Part shown: positions 24,039 through 33,968 of the stretch, piece after piece
Layout of the letters: each line of letters begins with the position of its first letter
How positions within the stretch are numbered: position 1 is the stretch's first letter
Origin: Cyclaneusma minus
Lineage: Eukaryota; Ascomycota; Leotiomycetes; Marthamycetales; Marthamycetaceae
Assembly (NCBI GenBank): GCA_037179335.1
Contig: JAKZHN010000025.1
Span: 248,001-312,000, forward strand
DNA length: 64,000 nucleotides
Direction: 5' to 3'
The notes under the pieces: generated by a model
Databases searched by the model: none
Told to the model about the DNA's origin: nothing
What the model saw: only the letters and a program-made list of their open reading frames with translations
Translations under genes and position numbers: made by a program

Positions 24039-24262
24039 CAGTGGGTTGAAAGAAGTCTGAATACGGTCTACAGTCTCCGCTGGATTGGGAATATCCCAAA
24101 TAACCAGGAATATTCCCAGTAACTAGGAACATTCTAAATGCTTTGAAAGATTCCAAGTAATTTGGGATATTTCAAGTCATTGGGAATGTTTCTGGTTATT
24201 TGGGATAGTTACAATTATTCGGAGACTGTAGACCGTATTCAGACTTTTTTTTCCTCCTATTG
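24039..24262. mobile_element. MITE 1 (TIR miniature element, TA target duplication)
   Basis: Inner inverted repeats are near-perfect: AAGTCTGAATACGGTCTACA starts at about 24,053 and its complement ends at about 24,247. The outer ends are weaker (CAGTGGG versus CCTATTG) and are flanked by TA at 24,037-24,038 and 24,263-24,264. The core is made of GGGAATATTCC-type repeats. There is no coding capacity. The TIR style and TA duplication fit a Tc1/mariner-Fot1 type element moved in trans. Confidence 0.7.
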
Positions 24263-24681
24263 TAGGTAATTGGGATATTGTCTGTTTGCGCGGATTATTT
24301 CGAAAGGATTTCCTGAAGGATTTCCTAAAGGCTTTGGAGCGTGGAAGCGGGACGGGACTGGGTGCGCTTTTGGGGAGTGAAGTGAATTGAGGGCAGGAGG
24401 ATTGAGGACAATGAGGAGGTGTCTAGTGACTTGGAACTTTGGGGATTCTGGCTGCAGATGGGGGATGGAAGGTGTGATGGGAAGGTAAGGGGGTGGAGAT
24501 CTAGGGGGAGGCATGCTGAAATGGCGATGTATGGCGATGTCGGTGCTGGTTTTGCTTTGGATGTTTCTTTGCTTCCCCTGAACCTGTGAGTGACCTTATC
24601 ACTTCTTGGCTCGGTAAGTCAGTTGCTTTGTCATATTCGTTATGTTTTAGGTGGGTTTGCTCTCGTTCGTGCTGTTTCCTA
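24263..24681. other. Spacer between the two MITEs
   Basis: About 420 bp with no supported gene; a minus-strand frame at 24,257-24,514 has no domain. Confidence 0.4.
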
Positions 24682-24912
24682 CAGTGGGACGACAAAAGTC
24701 TGAACCCCCTTCCTGTCTCAAGCGTGTGGCAGTAGTCAGCTATGTATTGAAATCTTTACAATATTCAAGAATATTCCCAATCACTGGGGATATTTCCAAT
24801 TACCTGGGATATTCTCAACCACTGGGGATATTCCCAATCACTGGGATTATTTCCAATTACTGCGAATATTCTTAAATATTGAAGGGGGGTTCAGACTTTT
24901 GTCGCATGACTG
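24682..24912. mobile_element. MITE 2 (TIR miniature element, TA target duplication)
   Basis: The left end reads CAGTGGGACGACAAAAGTC and continues into TGAACCCCC; the right end is the inverted form, ending GACTTTTGTCGCATGACTG. Arms are about 32 bp with few mismatches, flanked by TA at 24,680-24,681 and 24,913-24,914. The core has repeated AATATTCCCAATCACTGGGG units. It is non-coding. CAGT ends, a TA duplication and the GACAAAAGTC motif fit Fot1/pogo-type termini. Confidence 0.82.
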
Positions 24913-25339
24913 TACAATGAAGCCCGTTCTACATTCTTCCTTCAAGAGAGCGGCAAGCTGGAACTTGGGTATAAAGACACCCTCTATCCATCTTCGCTCT
25001 GAGTCAAGGGCCAGAGGTTTGCTCTGTACCACCATCAACAAAAGAACCCATTGTACACCTTCCCATTGTCGTCAGCGAAGAAAGGAGCTCTTCCCAGGAC
25101 ACCCCTCATCCAGCCCAGCACCTACCCCTATCCAACCCCCTTCTAAGCCAGTCCAACTCATGGCTTAAAGCGGCGGCATAAGCAGAGCTGGAGCTTCGAC
25201 AGAACCCCCTTTCCAGCGACAGGATCAAGACCTTATCGATATCTCACAATGGACTCAAGTTGGTCATCGACGTCGCGACTAAACTCCCGAGGTTTTGCCT
25301 TGAGCATATCCTCGAGCTGCTTGATCCTCGTCCGCGACT

Positions 25340-25675
25340 TTGCTCCTTCAACTTTCCCAACAACAACACACTTTCTGCAACCACCTTCACAACCTCGACC
25401 TTCAAACAACTTGCTTTCTGCTTTCTGCTTGCTGCTTTCTGCGATCTGAACCAAGGACAATCAACCATTCGAGCTGTTCAGTTGAGCGCTTCTTCACACT
25501 CCTTGACTCTGCTTCTTCAACTCTCACAACAACCACACACTTTCTCCAACCACCTTCACAACCTCGATCTCCAAACAACTTGCTTTCTGCTTGCTGCTTG
25601 CTACGATCTGAACCAAGGACAATCAATCCTTCGAGCAGGATCAATTGAGCGCTTGTTCACACTCCTTCAAGGCAC
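25340..25675 (+). repeat. Direct tandem duplication of about 180 bp
   Basis: A stretch running from CAACAACACACTTTCTGCAA through CAACTTGCTTTCTGC and GATCTGAACCAAGGACAATC to TTGAGCGCTTCTTCACACTC occurs again from about 25,530 with small changes. It lies just upstream of the next hypothetical gene and may be part of its 5' region. Confidence 0.7.
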
Positions 25676-25738
25676 ATCGCAATCGTCTCTCCAACCAACC
25701 ACTCGCAAACCTCACAAACCACCGCAACAACCGCAGCC

Positions 25739-26308
25739 ATGCCCACGTCCATGCCCATGCCGCGCCTCTCCGCTGCAGATCGACGAAGACTCAACCACCT
25801 TCTGCCCCCACATAGACAAAGACTCAATTACCCCCTGCCACCCACCAACCGTCAGCTCAGCCTCTTCTCCGGGATCGACGTCCGAAAGAGCTGCATCATG
25901 TGGGTCTCCGTCCTCATCTTCTTGTGCCTGTACATCCGCCTCTTCACCAACATCATGTCCCTCATCACCGTCTGGCGCCAATCGCTCGGATCCAACAACT
26001 ACTTGTCCTCGTACTCCTCGCACGCCTTTTTCCCCTCCGCCTCCGCTGAGCATGAAACTGCATTCGACCACTTCCTCAACACCATCTTCTATCACATCGC
26101 CATCTGGATTGTGCTGGCGATTATGCTTGTGGTCTGGGCGATTTTCGCATGGTGTTACGATAGGTACAGGACGGAGATGAGCAAGTGGCCGCGGATTGGA
26201 AGGTGGTGGATGGTTGTTTGGCGCGAGTTTGTGGGGGCGTCGAGGGGCGCGAGGGGCGTAGAGTTGGAGGCTTGGATGTATGATGAGGAGGGGTTTGTGG
26301 GGTTTTGA
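25739..26308 (+). CDS. Hypothetical membrane protein with two helices
   Basis: The frame of 189 codons starts MPTSMPMPRLSAADRRRL at the first ATG after the repeated leader. Two strong hydrophobic stretches are seen: MWVSVLIFLCLYIRLFTNI (about 53-71) and IAIWIVLAIMLVVWAIFAW (about 119-138). A charged tail with WPRIGRWWMVVWREFVGA follows. No family is recognised. The opposite strand also carries a long frame (25,712-26,566), but it is Pro/His-rich low complexity and has no membrane pattern, so I prefer the plus strand. Confidence 0.5.
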   Translation: MPTSMPMPRLSAADRRRLNHLLPPHRQRLNYPLPPTNRQLSLFSGIDVRKSCIMWVSVLIFLCLYIRLFTNIMSLITVWRQSLGSNNYLSSYSSHAFFPSASAEHETAFDHFLNTIFYHIAIWIVLAIMLVVWAIFAWCYDRYRTEMSKWPRIGRWWMVVWREFVGASRGARGVELEAWMYDEEGFVGF

Positions 26309-26417
26309 TGACCCCGTGAAGCCGGGTGCCGTTGGATCCTGGCTGGTTAAGACACGATGGCGGCTGTTCGTTACCGCTTTGGATCCATGGCTTGTCAGGA
26401 CTGAGTGGCCCCCAAGG

Positions 26418-27053
26418 TTATGAGCAGGTGGTGGGGGGTGAGGGGTGTGTGGAGAAATGGCTTGTTGGGTGTGTGTGGTGAGGGGTGTGGTGAGGGCAAG
26501 GCGTCCTCCGCGGGTGGAGCGATTCGTCCATCGGATGCAATGCAAGGAGAAGCCTACCACTGACAAGCTCGCGATAAGTCACTGTCAGTGGTGTCTGAGT
26601 CGTCCATCCAACCAGGGCAAGAGACACCTCCCACTGACGAGCTCGCGAGAAGTCAAGTTCAGTGGCGTTTGGATGGAAGGGCGGCGGGAATGTTCGATTG
26701 GTCCCTCGAGAGCAACACAACGCAAGGAGACACCTATCACTGACAAGCTCGCGATAAGTCAAGATCAGTGGTGTCAGGGGTGTGTGTGAACCGTCGTCTG
26801 TCGAGTCTGTGGTGAACCAAGTCTTCCCAGTCGGCCTCCGAGGATGGATCGAATCGTCCATCGCAGTCAACGCAACGAGAGATCTACCACTGACGAGCTC
26901 GCGAGAAGTCAGAGTCAGTGGTATCTGAATTGGAAAGCGGAGGAATGTCGAATCGTCCATCAAAATCAGTGCATGGAGGCACATAACACTGACGAGCTCG
27001 CGAGAAGTCGGAGTCAGTGCTGTCTGGATGAAAGTCAAAAAGAATGTCATCAT
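26418..27053 (-). CDS. Repeat-containing ORF through the hairpin array (unproven)
   Basis: A frame of 211 codons reads through all five hairpin units. In four units the hairpin core encodes T(S/Y)RELVS, followed by a leucine-rich LxAL and often MDDS or MDES. In the remaining unit the core is read in another frame (LDFSRARQW). The start MMTFFLTFIQ and the tail of Pro/His/Thr look unnatural. It may be a repeat protein or merely a frame kept open by the repeat unit; I cannot tell. Confidence 0.25.
   Translation of the reverse strand: MMTFFLTFIQTALTPTSRELVSVMCLHALILMDDSTFLRFPIQIPLTLTSRELVSGRSLVALTAMDDSIHPRRPTGKTWFTTDSTDDGSHTPLTPLILTYRELVSDRCLLALCCSRGTNRTFPPPFHPNATELDFSRARQWEVSLALVGWTTQTPLTVTYRELVSGRLLLALHPMDESLHPRRTPCPHHTPHHTHPTSHFSTHPSPPTTCS
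26515..27040. repeat. Array of five hairpin-forming repeats
   Basis: Each unit contains a stem CACTGA(C)...(G)TCAGTG around a conserved core GAC(A/G)AGCTCGCGA(T/G)AAGTC. Hairpins lie at 26,556-26,592 (10-bp perfect arms), 26,631-26,665, 26,738-26,770, 26,886-26,922 (9-bp arms) and 26,987-27,019. The core itself holds the palindrome CTCGCGAG (or CTCGCGAT) and an outer GAC/GTC pair. Between hairpins, TCGTCCATC and GCAAxGAGA-type blocks recur, so the whole unit of 75-150 bp is repeated. Confidence 0.85.
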
Positions 27054-28563
27054 GTTTCGAGAATGGCGACAGTCAAGGCCACGCCGTCATCTTTATCATC
27101 GCCCTGGCCGACATCTCAGCTCTCAAGGACCTTCGTACTGGTGGTGTTGATGCTGCTGGGGCAACTGGGGTGTTGAGTGCTGCTCAAGAGTACTGAAGGC
27201 GCTCCTCTGCATGACAACAGACTCCGTCGACTTCCACCTACTGACGGTCTTTCCAAGCGCTCTTTGCCCTGCTCGAGGGATTCCCTTTCTTGCTGCTGGC
27301 TAGGTTGGGGCACATTTTACGGTACGATCATCAGACTGGATGTTTTGGACAGATCGATTGCTAACTACCTGGGTACTTACAGACTATGTACAAGCCCGAA
27401 CATCCAGACATCCCAGACCAACCAAGCCATCGTCAAACTCATCGGTCTCTCCAGGTCCACCAGTCTCACCTGGATCTTGTGGCACGGCACCCAAGACCCA
27501 CGAAATGCCCAATATGACGATGTAGAAAAGAGCTGTGGGTGTAGCCTGAGCTACTGGGAAGCAGTAGGATTCTGGCAAAATGCACCCTTTTTGGAATTCC
27601 CGTCTGCCCTGATCAATTATGCGTGGATGTATCTTCTGGCTGTAGACTTCCGTTGAGTCGTTTCCAATACCACCGTCCACTATCCCGTTTCTTCGGCACA
27701 TACGAACTCGCGATCTTTACGATTAGTCTTTGCTCGTGCGCGCTTTTCTGCAGACAGCAGAGGGCTGGAGCAGCTCGAGGCTGAGGATAGGCGTTCGACG
27801 GACAAGGCTCCAAAACCCGAGGTGCGTATGTTTTTGGGCTGGGAGTAGTAGATTCGTTGGATCCCAGAGAGCAAGGAGAGCTAGGCATTTGCTCAGATGG
27901 TGGTGTGAGTCGTCCTCAAAACCGGTCGATCAACGCCTCACAACGTCAATCGGTCTTCGCCATGTCATCGCTAAGGCGTTACCTTTTGCTTTCGACATCC
28001 TCGGTCGACGAAAGATGCGTTTGGTAGACGCGGTCACAGCGAGAAAGTGGGCGAAGCAGTTTCGGTCGCCGCGCTTGATCGTGGACAGCTGCTCTTGGAA
28101 GAACCGATTCACTCCTCGGTCACTTTCTCACGCGTCGCGGTGTCCAGGAGAGCAAGAGTTATTGGAGCTGCCTGCAAGTGTGAAAGTGGTTAGCGCAACG
28201 GAAGCTGAGAGGGACGAGCCAGAGCTTAAAGGGACAAGCCAGAGCTTGAAGGGACGTGTCAGAGCTTGGAGGGTATCTGGTATTTTACCATGGTGTAAGG
28301 TTGCGTATCAGAACGGGGCGCAATTGCGCGATACTGTCGCGGGCAAGGCGAGGATGGTCTTGATTGCTTGGTCTTCGCCAGTGCGGGCGGATGGAGACTG
28401 CGGCGAACTTTGCTTCTTCATCCACGAGCTTCCAGACGGAACCGAGATCTTGCGGCCGTTTGCATGTCCGTCTGTAGCTGGTCCTCAACGCTCCTTAATG
28501 ATACGAAACATGGCGTCCATGTCCCGAAAGAAAGTGGCCGGAACTGAAGATGTCGAGGTGAGA
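27054..28563. other. Accessory stretch with only weak frames
   Basis: Frames exist on both strands (for example plus 27,177-27,656 and 27,730-28,710; minus 27,384-27,701). The minus frame contains a possible membrane helix, TALFYIVILGISWVLGAV, followed by a Gly/Glu stretch. None has a recognisable domain, and overlaps prevent a firm call. Confidence 0.35.
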
Positions 28564-28734
28564 GCATTCGAGGCGGGACCGTCGGAGCCATCTTCAGTCG
28601 AAGATGAATCCATGGTGGGGACGTTCGAGGCGGAACCATTGGAGCCATCTGGAGTCGAAGATGAGTTCATGGTGGGGGCATTTGAGGCGGGACCGTCGGA
28701 GCCATCTTGAGTCGAAGATGGATTCATGGTCTCC
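28564..28734. repeat. Three 57-bp tandem repeats
   Basis: Units start at 28,564, 28,621 and 28,678 and share TTCGAGGCGG, GGAGCCATCT and GTCGAAGATGA. Plus-strand reading gives FEAGPSEPSSVEDESMVG-type units; minus-strand reading gives TMNSSSTPDGSNGSASN-type units. Length divisible by three hints at a coding repeat, most naturally the Ser/Thr/Asn-rich minus-strand form. Confidence 0.75.
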
Positions 28735-29648
28735 GTTTGCAGCTCTCCAGAAAGGTTCGAACCACTTGAATGGCTTAGCACTACGAGGCTCCGGTGCCTG
28801 CGAAGACCGTGAAGTCTGGAGCAATGCGGTGAAGGACTGGAGCCAGCCATTACCATCACGCAAAGCGCAGACCAACTCCACATAAGTAGTCACGGCAGAT
28901 AGTGGATTGAGTAGCAACCATTTTCTTTGTGCAGAGGTGGAAAGGTTTGTGGATCAAAGAAGAAGAGTGGGTTGAGTGCTCGGCGGTCTTCCTCCAGCTC
29001 GATGTCAGAGCCATCCACCGATCTGCGATCTTTCATGGCGTATCTCCCGAAGTTCCCAACCCCCAACGGGTGGTCTTCGTCCACTGTGGCTCGAGACTGG
29101 CGATAGTTGTGTTGGGAGGAACTGGTCCATCGAACAGGATCGTCGCAGGGCCAGGTCCATTCTTACCCGACCAATCGTAGATCATGGAGACAGTGTTTTA
29201 TGCGCCTCGGGAGACTTCAGGTCGGTCGGAGAAGGCAGATTTCCAACAAAGAGCCGGCGTCTCTCCTTCTCCACGGCTTTACGGGATTGATGTGTACGCC
29301 TGTCTTCTCGTGAACGCTCCTTCTCCGCAGCTCTACGGGACTCATCTGCACGTCTCTCTTCTCGTTCTCGTTCATATCTGGCTCGCTCACTGTCATAGAC
29401 ACGGATGGCTGAATGCCGCGAACGGGGCAGGAGAGAGTGAAGTGAAGAGGTGCGGGAGTGCCTTCGACGCGGCGTCAACCATTCCAGGTTCACTTCGAAG
29501 TTCCAGCCGGAAGCCGTGTGAATATTCTTGCGGGCTCACACCGACAGTCGAAGAGCCCGCTCCGACCTCATGTCGATGATGCCCGAGTAGACGGCTTGGG
29601 CTTGCTTGCCGTTGGATCTTGGACAACACGCGGCATTGAGGTCGCCGT
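28735..29648. other. Accessory stretch with weak minus-strand coding signal
   Basis: A minus-strand frame at 29,182-29,493 encodes a charged stretch (SERARYEREREERRADESRR) followed by RRRLFVGNLPSPTD. This could be a coiled coil or plain low complexity. Another minus frame (28,890-29,084) encodes RALNPLFFFDPQTFPPLH. No exon joins are certain. Confidence 0.3.
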
Positions 29649-30034
29649 TTACTGTGCTCCAAGCAGTCCCCTCGGAGGAACATCAACCACTGGCGGAGTG
29701 CAGTCCAGGAACACAGAAACAGCTCGTGTCTTTGTCGATGAGCTGCCCACATCCAATAACGGGCTGCAGACATGCTGTGGGCGGGGAATCATGATCACCG
29801 ACAACTTGCCCGGAGTTCTGCTGGCCAGAACCATCGCACAGGGTCTTGAGCAGTTCGGTGCCAGCGTTTTTCGAGGCGGTGCCGGCTCTAGACGCGTGGT
29901 TAGTGGGGCTGTCGATCGTCAATTGGGAGTTTGAACTTACCTTCGAAAGTCTTGCGACCACCATGCAAGGCCTCGAGGATCGAGTTCTCAGCTTCGGTAC
30001 TCTCACGACCCGATGCAAATGAGCTGGAGCTCAT
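29649..30034 (-). CDS. Possible two-exon hypothetical protein
   Basis: Starting at ATG 30,032-30,034, the frame MSSSSFASGRESTEAEN runs to a clean GTAAGT donor. An intron of about 53 nt with CTAAC and TAG joins it in phase to a second exon ending in TAA or TGA near 29,649. The second exon reads PAPPRKTLAPN, then MVLASRTPGKLSVIMIPRPQ. That makes about 110 aa with no known domain. The intron signals are the main support. Confidence 0.35.
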
Positions 30035-30933
30035 CGTGCAGGTCGCGCGTGGAGTGCACAGGGAGAAGCTCCTTACATCCCTTCATCTTTCCGATGAACT
30101 GTGACGTGAAGGCATAAAGATCTTCGAAAACTGTGTCGTCACGTGCGGCTGGTACGTCGGCAGGAAGACAGCCAAACCACTTGATGTGGTCAGTCTATGA
30201 CCGGCGACAAGTCTCTCACATCAACGGAACCACCCTCCGACCTCGAAGATTCACAGTCCATCAAACGCGCTCACTGGAAGTTGAAGCTGTACTTGGGGAT
30301 GAGTCCCAAGTGTCGAAACAGCGCCTCTCGACAATACTCGAAGCTTTCGGCTTCGAGCTCCACTTTGCAGTGGCAATTCTGATACCGGTGCGCGTATCTG
30401 ATGCACATGCTGTCGTATAGCTGGCCGGAGCTTGCGGGGGGTGGTTTAGGTGAGGTGAGGGTCAGAAGCTGATGAGAGTGTTGTGGTGGGGCTTGAGTGT
30501 GAATCACACGTGGACAGGCATGGAGATGCTCGAAGAGAGGATCGACTTCTTCATCTTCTAGCGACCGAGGAAGACAGCCAAGCGCTTCAGGCGTACCTCG
30601 GTCTTGGTCAGCGGCCTCGACATCCGTTCGCCACCATCATCCTCGACGAAGCAGTTGGCGTGGGCGTGCAAGTAGGCCGGCCAAGACTGCCCTGGATCTT
30701 ACGATCAGGTCGGAGACTTAGGTGCTGTCGGAGCGCTCTTTGGTGAGATGCTCAGCGAAGCGGGAGATGAAGCTTGAGGCGACGTGCTCGAAGTAGGCGT
30801 CGACCGTGTTGTCTGATTGCTTACCCATTGAGCGAGGCAGCATCATGTCGCATGAGGAGAAGAGGTATGGAGAGGACTGAAAAAAGAAGAGGAAGACCTT
30901 TGGCTCTCAACCGTATATATATAATATAGACCA
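30035..30933. other. No supported gene
   Basis: Only short overlapping frames are present. A (TA)n stretch, TATATATATAATATA, lies near 30,913-30,927. Confidence 0.4.
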
Positions 30934-31165
30934 CTAGCTGACTAAGAGAGCTGCCAAGGCGCTATCCTGCAACACATCAGCTGACTCCTCCTCGTCGTCC
31001 CCGTTGCCAGAGGTCATGTGCTTGGCGGCAGCCTTCTTCTGAGGAGCATTCTTGGTCTTTGGAGCAGCCTTGGCCTTGCCTAAGAGCTTGGCACGACCGG
31101 CTCCAGCTCGTCGTTTGACGGACTCGTCTCGGTACATCCCTAGGATGCTTCCTATCAGTCACCAA
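30934..31165 (-). CDS. Possible C-terminal exon, Lys/Ala-rich
   Basis: After a TAG acceptor at about 31,141, a minus-strand frame reads MYRDESVKRRAGAGRAKLLG and continues as a Lys/Ala-rich basic tail. It turns acidic (GDDEEESADV) before TAG. Upstream exons are not clear; a minus frame at 31,271-31,513 (SIRNSRYPALGYLAMESIQ) could belong. It looks like the tail of a nuclear protein, but this is inference. Confidence 0.3.
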
Positions 31166-32229
31166 GCAGGGGTCTGAACACCTAGAGAGAGCGATAGTGG
31201 TCTATTGTATGTGGGGACAGCTCCTTAAGGGAGCTGGCCAGCTGCGCTAGTCTTAGCGTCAAGGCTAGGGTTAAGCCCACAGCCCTGGGGAGTCAACACT
31301 TCCATCTTCCGCAATCGTCCTGAAACGATCCGGAATCCAAAGAGTTCTCCCGTCGTCCACGATGACGCTTTGGATTGACTCCATCGCCAAATACCCCAGC
31401 GCTGGATACCGTGAGTTTCGAATCGAGAGTTGCGACGGCAATGCGACTTCTTCGGGCTCGGATCGAAAGCTTTGGAAGAATGCTTTGCGTGTGTCCTGGC
31501 TCATTGAACCCATGGCACTGGGAGGTTCTTCGGTGGACTTCCAGCCTGGATCAGATACGTCTCAGGCTGGGGATTGTGGAGGGGTCTCGCAGCCATATCA
31601 GCCAGTGAGATTCGCCGAGGCATTGCGATTCGCGATAGACGTTGCGCGAGCGGAGATGCAGGAGATGCGCGCCGGTCGGTGGTATGAGGACGAGGCACCT
31701 CACCCTTCCATCTCTCACCACCCACTCCCCAAGCTGGTGGAATCCAGGAACTCCACAAGGCCTTCCGCTTGAGCCCGAAGTCTCTCCTTTGCATGCCGAG
31801 GAACAGTTCGTCCGGCCCATTTGCCAGGCCATTGATGGTTGCATTTGCCTTGAAATGGACAACAACACCGGCCTGGCTTCTCTGGCGTGAGACCGGGAAT
31901 CATGTACTCCTCGAGGAGGCTTCAGATGATCGTCGGGAAGTCGTCGAGTCGAAATCGTCGAAGGCTTGTAGGCGGTTGCGCCGTTTCGGGGTGGGAGGAG
32001 GACTTCGCCCTTGCCATTGGGTGGGGAATGCTCATGGAGGTATCTGCAGAGTGGATTTCCGGTACGTCCTGCGGGTGGGGTGTTCATATATGAGTAGGCG
32101 AAGCCATGATGCAGGGGAGGATGCATGTCGAAAGGCATGCGAGAGGGGATCGCTGGCGGAGAAGGTCGACGCAGAGACCTGAAAGCGTGTCAGCAAGTGC
32201 ATTTTGCTGGAGAATTGTGAAGGACTTAC
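31166..32229. other. Unresolved stretch between weak exon and AlkB-like exon
   Basis: Both strands have frames of 80-195 codons. The downstream exons of the AlkB-like gene may lie here, but no reading gives the expected distal His and Arg motif. Confidence 0.3.
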
Positions 32230-32506
32230 TTGGACGTCTGCTACCCATCGTTGGACAGACTGTGCTGCCTGGACCCACGACATCGCGAAGAAGGAGACAC
32301 TTCCGGATGTCCTCGCCATGCATGACAACCATGTCTCCATGGTTCAGAACCATCTGGATCACGTCCGGCTTGTAAGCCTTGGAGCTCCCGGTCTTGAAAC
32401 CTCCAATAGGGGACCTTCGCTTGGGGCGGATGGTCATATGGGCTGCACCTCCAAGACTGAGGGTAGCGACAGTCGGTCCCAGCTCCTTCTCGCTATCATC
32501 GTGGTA
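32230..32506 (-). CDS. AlkB-like 2-oxoglutarate/Fe(II) oxygenase, fragment
   Basis: An exon bounded by a good acceptor (CTGAC then AACAG, exon start 32,506) and a GTAAG donor (32,229) encodes YHDDSEKELGPTVATLSLGG and, later, MVLNHGDMVVMHGEDIRK. In AlkB homologues, which repair alkylated nucleic acids by oxidative demethylation, the H-x-D pair of YHDDSE binds iron and the NHGDMVVMHG block is a family hallmark. The distal iron His and the 2-oxoglutarate Arg expected 40-60 residues later are not visible. The upstream exons are not found either: the space to the next gene is short. So it is a fragment, a decayed gene, or has exons that I cannot place. Confidence 0.6.
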
Positions 32507-32583
32507 CTGTTCAGAGTCAGCATCTTCAGTCCTCGCAACAACATACAACAGCAAAAGTCGAACTCAGACCAATCTTGTGGTCC

Positions 32584-33968
32584 TCAAGTCTCCCAACGAA
32601 GAACGAAAGCCTCGACAACGAAGTCAACAGAGCCCGGATCATCCACATCCTTGGTCATCGTGAACGGCTCGAACTCGTCGGGCGAAACTGCATACTCCTC
32701 GGTCTCCCAAGACGACTCGGAATCATCGTCGTCCCAGTCTGTGAAACCCTTCTCGTTGACCGGCTGCTTCTTTACAGCAAGATCGGTACCTCTCTTAGCC
32801 TCATAGATAGGCCAAGATTCCTCACCACCACACAGTCCCTGGCCCCAGCCCCTCATTTGTGCGTCGACAGACCTGGTGCTGCCCTTAGGGGTAGGGAGCA
32901 AGTCGCAGTTGAGCCAGGTCATCAGTTTGCTCTCCGGATTCTCAGCATAATCCGTCTTCAGAAATTCCAGCAAAAGTTGCAAGAAAGGGGTGGGGACGAT
33001 GCGGAGAGAGGGAGGAAAGAGCTCTCCATCTGGAGTTGGAGTCAGCACGATCAATGGGAAAGGGGATGCGAAGTTAAACGCGCGAAGACTTACCAAGCTG
33101 GCAAGGACTGCACTCGTCACCACATTGGGCTCTCTTGGCCCTAGCCTTGATCTTGTCGGTCTTCTGCGATGAGGCAAAGTGGGACAACCTGCGGATAGGT
33201 TGCGGCGAGGTACTGATGGTATCGGACGGTCGGCGAGTCTTGAGGGGGAGATCGGAGTCGATGTACGACACCGTCAACTCCTCGTTTGCTCCAATGGCCC
33301 GAATGGATCTGAGACACATGATGCCATTCTCGCACACAACGGCGTTTGGTTGACAGGAATGGTTGATCAGCGCTGCCATCTGCTGGTAGGAACAATGATG
33401 GCAATGAATTTGTGGACGGTTGCCAGTCAGGTGTGGTCCGGAGGTTGTTGTGGTGCTTTCGTGGGAAGGGAGAGGGCCGCGTCGATGGGCCCATGATGGG
33501 TTCGAGAGGAGGCGAGCTGCGTGCTGCAAGGAAGTTGGGGGAGGTCTTCGAGATCGCTGGAGGCTTCGATCCGGCCGAGTATTCGACCGGGACGGGGGCG
33601 ATGGCTCACCGTGTCGTCTGAGAGAAGGAAGAAGAAGTCAGCACGCTGCAGAATGCTCAAGCAACACACGAGAAACAATGGAGGTACTTACCTTTTTTGG
33701 CCTTCGACGATCTCGGCGCGGCGCAATGACCGACGAGGCGCAAGAGACTTCGTCGCAACTCATGGATGAGCAGGCAGCTGTGAGAGCGGCGTCCATCTAC
33801 TCGGCGAGGATTGTGGGGAGCTGTTGTGGCAAAGGAAGGAAAAGGCGAGAGGAACGACGGGCGTCGAGTATATGCAGGGTGGCGGCTACGGCTTTGTCGT
33901 TGATGTTGCTGCGAGGGAGGAAGAGCTCCGAAGGAAGTTTGCGAATCGATCCGGTACAGATTGACCAC
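32584..33968 (-). CDS. SET-domain protein (probable lysine methyltransferase)
   Basis: The clear part is the exon around 33,080-33,450, which encodes MAALINHSCQPNAVV and IRAIGANEELTVSYIDSDLP. NHSCxPN and the ELTxSYID block are the SET-domain pseudoknot motifs that bind S-adenosylmethionine and the substrate lysine. A Cys cluster CGDECSPCQ follows, like a post-SET zinc site. An intron (GTAAG donor near 33,093; CAG before 33,028) leads to a final exon starting DGELFPPSLRIVPTPFLQ. It is acidic near the end (DWDDDDSESSWETEE) and stops at 32,584. The 5' end is uncertain: a frame from 33,968 with an intron at 33,618-33,691 is possible, but it must change frame once more before the SET core. Members of this class are often of the SMYD/Set5 type. 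Confidence 0.6.

Noticed and set aside
25712..26566. Minus-strand ORF of 284 codons
   Set aside because: Pro/His-rich low complexity opposite a plus-strand frame with two natural membrane helices.
26515..27040. Hairpin array as CRISPR or transcription terminators
   Set aside because: Eukaryotic nuclear DNA; spacers are related to each other, unequal in length, and no T runs follow the stems.
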